Shown here one piece after another: positions 8,188 through 12,126 of a DNA stretch of 12,126 bases. A model generated the notes under the pieces. That model saw only the letters and a list, made by a program, of their open reading frames with translations, was not told the origin of the DNA and did no database searches. The DNA is taken from contig FN648840.1 of assembly GCA_000310025.1 (NCBI GenBank), positions 11,693-23,818 of the forward strand. Direction: 5' to 3'. Every line of letters starts with the position of its first letter. Within the stretch, counting starts at the first letter, position 1. The stretch is from Ectocarpus siliculosus (taxonomy: Eukaryota; Sar; Phaeophyceae; Ectocarpales; Ectocarpaceae). Both the position numbers and the translations under genes were made by a program.

Positions 8188-8699
8188 CGACGGGGGCGGG
8201 GGGAGCACCGGCAGCAGGAGGGGCCGTAGTTGACGTTGCGCCGCCGGGGCCCGACGCCGGAGGCGTCGGCGTCAAGCCCCCCGCCGCGCCCGAGGAAGCA
8301 CCGTCCTTCGGGGGCGGGGAAGGACCGGTGCAGCAACCACGGCAACCCTTAACGGACAGGTCGTCAGCAGCAGAGGGAGCTGGGCTGGGAGCGCAAGCTG
8401 CTGGTGCTGCAGCGGCGGGGGCAGAAGCGGCGGCGGCGGCCGGGGCTGGGAGGGAGCAGGCGAAGGCGACCGCTCCGCTTAGGAGGGATGGCAGCGGCGG
8501 CAGCGGCAGCGGCGGCGGCGGGGGGGGGAGGGGGTCGGCCAGCAGATCGACCAGCCCGTCCCGGACGGCGGCTTTGAGCGTGGGCTCGGACGACGGAGAG
8601 GAGGAAAACTTGTACACGGCGGGGACGCACCAGGGCGCGCGGCCGTCGATCGATGACTTCAGCTCCCTGAGGGTGCTCGGGAAGGGCTCTTACGGCAAG
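7062..8699 (+). CDS. AGC-family protein kinase, 5' coding exon (disordered N-terminus plus start of the kinase domain)
   Basis: 546 codons ending in SIDDFSSLRVLGKGSYGK (529-546) at the donor GGCAAG|GTGAGA. The ID-DF-x-x-L-x-VLGKGSYGKV pattern is typical of the AKT/S6K/SGK/RSK branch of AGC Ser/Thr kinases; G540, G542 and G545 form the ATP-binding glycine loop, and the first intron base triplet would supply the following Val. The preceding ~528 residues are low complexity: poly-Ala, poly-Gly, Ser and Gln runs, a basic N-terminus with RRIS (a PKA-type R-R-x-S site), and two hydrophobic islands, MASVFTEWFQKLFAP (from residue 130) and LSPRFLGIFSR (from 307). The chosen start is the first ATG in a frame open back to at least 7008; its context is weak, so an upstream exon is possible. 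Reading through the donor adds seven residues and then a stop at 8721. The lysine, catalytic-loop and DFG exons were not found. The kinase class is fairly sure; substrate and exact subfamily are not. Confidence 0.75.
7239..7256 (+). repeat. (CAA)5CAG tract, six glutamines in the kinase exon
   Basis: Five CAA codons and one CAG give Q6 within the disordered N-terminus. This short tract is not interrupted. Confidence 0.75.
8142..8183 (+). repeat. (GCA)14 poly-Ala tract in the kinase exon
   Basis: Fourteen uninterrupted GCA units read in frame as alanine, followed by one GCC. In another frame the same DNA would give poly-Gln. A (GCA)7 run at 7371-7391 also codes for Ala. The purity of the tract suggests recent slippage. 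Confidence 0.85.
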
Positions 8700-11599
8700 G
8701 TGAGATGGACCATACGAGTGTAGCAGGAGACATGGCAAGCACCTTTGAGAGCGAGCGACACGTTGCTGCTTATCTGTGCGCGGGTAAAAAAACGGCGTTA
8801 TCAACCATTATTGGCCCGCATCGACCACAGGGGACAGATCTCTAGGGTCCGTGGCAGGTCTCTCGTTGTTTCGTGTCTGTATTGAACCCTAGGGTGCGCG
8901 GGCATGCGTGACGGACTGTTAAATATGGCGTGTTTTGGATTGGTCGCACGAAGCCTTCAAGGTGGGGCCAAGCAGTAACGGGGTGGGCCTCTGCCGAGGC
9001 GTGTCTGAACATTGTTATCGTGAAACATTGCCTTTCCGTCTGTGTGACATCAGACATGCCACGGAGCGGAGGCGGTCGCGTAATACGTCTGTTGTACATC
9101 GCGCGTTTTTTTTCTTGTGTTTTCCCTGGTCCAAAACATATAACATGACCAAGTCTTCTCTGTTGTTGCAACCCACACACACATCAAATCGAAACTTCAG
9201 CAGCCCTTTTTGATGATGGGCAGACAACACCGTTATCGGGCAGCGTTTGGAGCCACGTCGTGAATGAAGAGTGCACGGGGTACCGCGGTAACAACATATT
9301 TTGGTCATCATTTAGGTTGTTTGCCTGTAGCAGTTGGTTTCTCTGGAACATTAGTTTGATGACGCACAGAACACAGAACACGCGCCAGCATGTTGCTCCT
9401 CAATTTCTGATGCATAGGTGAGTCATCTATGCTTCCCTCTAGCGTGCAAGCGTCAAAGGGCCCCAGTTGCCTGCGCATCCCCCCCCGCGCTCGGGATTTC
9501 AGACCTCGTCAGTTTCACGTGTAGAAGTAGAAATACAGGTAGCGCTGACGCTCTGGATCCGTTGCTAGTACTGAGTATATCCTGGACTCGTGTATCTGCG
9601 CATACTGGAAGAGATGGAATTGTTGAGTTTATATAAATAAAATAATAAGAACAAGACAAAGAAAAACACGAACGATTTGTTGACGAAGCGAACCAGCTGT
9701 GCGTAATAGTGTTGTTTTTTTGGCCGCATCCCCACTAAGCCTTCTCGGTTTGAGATCGAGTCTTCACGTAAGAAACTCTTCTTATGCCCGAGGCTGGTTT
9801 GCTATTTTCTCTGTGTGTGTGGGGGGGGGTATACCTAATATCACCCACCCCAGGTTTTTACTATAATGATTCTCAACCGCGGAGCCCCTGTTGTTAGTGG
9901 TGAAGGTCTCTTTTGTCTGAAGTCCTTGGTTAACGCCCAGGGTCTCACGCGGTGGCGCGTGATGCCATGGAAGCCTCGTTGTCTGCATTTGTTCAAGCGG
10001 TGGGAATGATTCTTGTGCTTGGCGCCGTGTGTGACCTTGTCCCATAGAAATAGAGGAGGAGGGCATGTGTCCTCATGCCAGCTCAATAGTTATTTCCTTC
10101 GAGAAACAAGAACCGGGCGTGTGTGCGTGAGCGTGTGCCCCCCCCCACCCCCCCCGTTTTTTTCATTATATAAACATGCACTACGATACGCGAAGGCAAG
10201 GGTGGCTTTGATATATGTACCCGCGATTACTTTCTGTGGGTGATGCTGCGAATACAGTAGTAACCTTCGCAGTGTTTTCGATTAAGTAAACATGTTGAAT
10301 ACAGCATACAATCGGGGAAGCGAATCATGCGAATACCAGCAGCGCCTGCGAGAGATTCTGTATGTATCTACTGCTGTGGGTATATCTCGAATGGGTAGTC
10401 TTTCTGTGTGTGTATTTATTATTCCTTAATTTATCTATGTACCACTGCAATGTCGTCCCCAATACTGAAAAATAATAATCGAACACCCAAAAACAAAACA
10501 CGCATTTTCATGGCTTCCAAGCATGGCGTCTCGGCAACTGAACGTGAAACAGTAAGCAGCAATACATCCAAAGCAAAGCACACCAACCCAACGTTGATGT
10601 TTTTTTTCTTGTTTTATTCCTCGAGGAGGTGTTGTTTCGTCCGGAATAACAGGGAGGAGATCCGTCTCGTTGTCGGCAAATTCTTGTGTTGATGTCAGTC
10701 TCACAATTTTCGGAGTAGCGGTAGATACCACTGCTGTAGTATCATAGGTGTTACGCTTTGACACGGGCGATACTACTGTACAGAGTCATCGCCCAACACG
10801 TGGCTGACACTTGGAAGCGTGGTACACTGGCTGTCATCACCCCTAACGCCAATTTTTCTTGTGCATCGCCACGATACGTGCGTGAAGAGGTCCAATACCG
10901 AGGTGACCACCATACGGTCTTGTCTTTGTGAGACGTTTTAGGGGAGCTACTTGGTTGTCGTGTTTTATGCTGGCTTGGGCAGAAACCCTAGTAGACCATG
11001 CACAACGCTGATCACGTATCTGTCCATTTATTGAAGACTGTAGAATGCCCACGGCCAAAGTGAACTCAAGTGTGTACATTTTTCTGTGAGTAACAATAAC
11101 CCATGATAGTAGACAACCGAATGGGAGTATCCATGCTACGTTGGAAGGAGAGGTGAAGCACCAGACGCGTTGTACAGATACATGGGGTTGACAACAATGT
11201 ACCTCCACACACGCGACGGCCTCCCTCTCTTCTTTTTTTTTAAGCTTTGCCTCATTTCTTGGTTGTTTTCTTCGGAGCCACAACGCGCTTGGCTTGAAGA
11301 GAGTTTGAGAGCAATGGGCGCACTCACGTACGCATGGACCCTTTGGATTTGGAAGCGTGCTGTTTCAGCGATTTTTATCCCGTTGCCCCTTGTGTGGCAC
11401 AGCAGGGCAAGAGGCAAAGCACGCGCCAACGTGTATAGATACAATATTGCATGGTTGGAGAGTTACGGACGTTTTTTGTTTGTTGCAGTTTGCCCGAGGA
11501 AGAAAGTTTTCTTTCCTTTTTTTCTTTTAATTCTACTTGAAGCGATGCCGGAGGGCATGGTGAGCGTGTGGAACATGCGTCTCAGCATCCATTAGAAGT
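8700..11599. other. Long stretch without a recognisable gene (kinase intron and/or intergenic)
   Basis: It begins at the kinase splice donor GTGAGA (8700). GC content is clearly lower than in the exons. I looked in all plus frames for the next kinase segment (a Val after the glycine loop, then an A-M-K lysine motif) and found none. Frames of 70-146 codons on both strands (for example 10843-11283 minus and 11170-11595 plus) have no domain signature and are probably chance. Small landmarks: AATAAA at 9636-9641 inside an AT-rich stretch (a possible polyadenylation signal, or equally a TATA-like element), TATATAAA at 10167-10174, a C-rich run around 10138-10155, and a 7-bp hairpin TCACGCG-gtgg-CGCGTGA at 9945-9962. 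Confidence 0.5.
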
Positions 11600-11769
11600 A
11601 TGTCGTCCGAGCAAGCCCGCAAGCACAGACTTTTCCCCCCGCCTGACACGTTCACTCTCTACAAGGGGGCTGCCGCAGCACGGAATGACCGGTTCCAAAA
11701 AGGAATCAAAGATGAAAGCTTTCCTCTGGCAGATGCTTACGCTATTCGACCCGCCCGTGTCCTCCGTAG
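11600..11769 (+). CDS. Possible first coding exon of an unidentified gene
   Basis: An ATG at 11600 opens a frame starting MSSEQARKHRLFPPPDTF and continuing through KGIKDESFPLADAYAIRPARVL to CGTAG|GTACGTAC, a strong-looking donor at 11770. Composition differs from the chance frames nearby: it is hydrophilic, balanced, and rich in Asp/Lys/Pro/Ala, and it turns into Phe/Leu-rich T-tract sequence right after the donor. I do not recognise the product. The start (LFPPPDTF...) vaguely resembles the N-terminus of Mediator subunit 7 (short PPP near the start), but this is weak and not claimed. An alternative donor GTAGGT lies four bases earlier. It could also be an internal exon or a chance frame. Confidence 0.35.
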
Positions 11770-11970
11770 GTACGTACTCCCTGTCTTTTTTCTGCGTTTG
11801 CCATGTGTTTACTTACCGGTTCTGTTGGTTCCTTTTTTTTTGCTGTTTCATGGGGCCTCTTCAAACAGCAAGTACTTTTCACAAACTGTCAAAACAAACT
11901 GTCAAATCTCCGTAAAAAAAGAAAACGAAAATTTGTATGCATGTATTTCGAACGGCAATATTTACCCATG

Positions 11971-12126
11971 CACCCCCCCCCCCCCCCCGGAAAAAAAAAT
12001 ATTTTACGGGCTGGCCCATTTTGGGGACCCCCCCCCCCCCCCCCTTTGAAAAAAAAAAAACATTTATAGTGGCGCCCGGGGTTTTTTTTCCCCGGGCGCC
12101 CCCCCCTTTTTGGCCCCCCCGGAGGG
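11971..12126. repeat. Homopolymer-rich terminal segment with a perfect 11-bp hairpin
   Basis: Runs of C (about 16-18), A (9-12), C again, then GGCGCCCGGGG, eight T, CCCCGGGCGCC (12071-12100), then more C and G runs. Base composition is unlike the rest of the window. The most likely explanation is low-quality read or contig-end sequence; genuine low-complexity DNA is possible. Confidence 0.6.

Noticed and set aside
7475-8617. Long minus-strand open frame (380 codons, Ala/Pro/Ser-rich) opposite the kinase exon
   Set aside because: It is the complement of GC-rich repeats (GCA/GGC) in the real plus-strand exon, has no domain, and ends without supporting signals.
9720-9780. Possible tRNA (GGTTTGAGATCGAGTC resembles a T-arm)
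   Set aside because: No matching acceptor stem, D-arm or anticodon arm could be folded around it.
11170-11595. Plus-strand frame of 141 codons with Phe/Leu stretches suggesting membrane helices
   Set aside because: The Phe runs come from T-tracts, no family is recognisable, and there is no good start context.

Overview
This is nuclear DNA from a eukaryote. The GC-rich exons encode long Ala/Gly/Ser/Pro runs, the introns of roughly 250-750 bp have GT(or GC)...AG borders, two genes diverge head to head, and no bacterial operon features are visible. The style (GC-rich exons, medium-long introns, homopolymer and trinucleotide repeats) fits a stramenopile, most likely a brown alga such as Ectocarpus. 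That assignment is an inference from style, not from a marker gene.

Left half (1-4817, minus strand): most of an EST1/SMG5-6-7 family gene, which belongs to nonsense-mediated mRNA decay and/or telomerase biology. I rebuilt four exons from splice sites and reading phase: 4817-2952, 2452-2175, 1427-1235 and 685-257. Together they give 922 codons in one uninterrupted frame. The protein has a disordered N-terminus of about 380 residues, then the 14-3-3-like/TPR core, then the start of the helical-hairpin domain. The gene runs off the left edge. Intron 1 uses a GC donor. Introns 1 and 3 carry long C-runs just before the acceptor, and intron 2 contains a degenerate pyrimidine microsatellite of about 400 bp.

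Middle (4818-7061): a divergent intergenic region with no convincing gene. It holds a G20 run, short repeats and a perfect 11-bp hairpin.

Right half (7062-8699, plus strand): one large exon of an AGC-type protein kinase. It encodes about 528 low-complexity residues and then the beginning of the kinase domain, stopping at a splice donor inside the glycine-rich loop. No exon for the rest of the kinase domain is recognisable in the remaining 3.4 kb. That stretch (8700-11599) has lower GC and lacks convincing genes. A short open frame at 11600-11769, ending at a good donor, may be the first exon of another gene. The last 150 bases are homopolymer-rich and look like poor-quality contig-end sequence.

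The two main genes have no evident functional link beyond a possibly shared promoter region. I found no evidence for an undescribed multi-gene system. The most interesting items are the gene structures, the splice-site features and the kinase exon left without its catalytic part.
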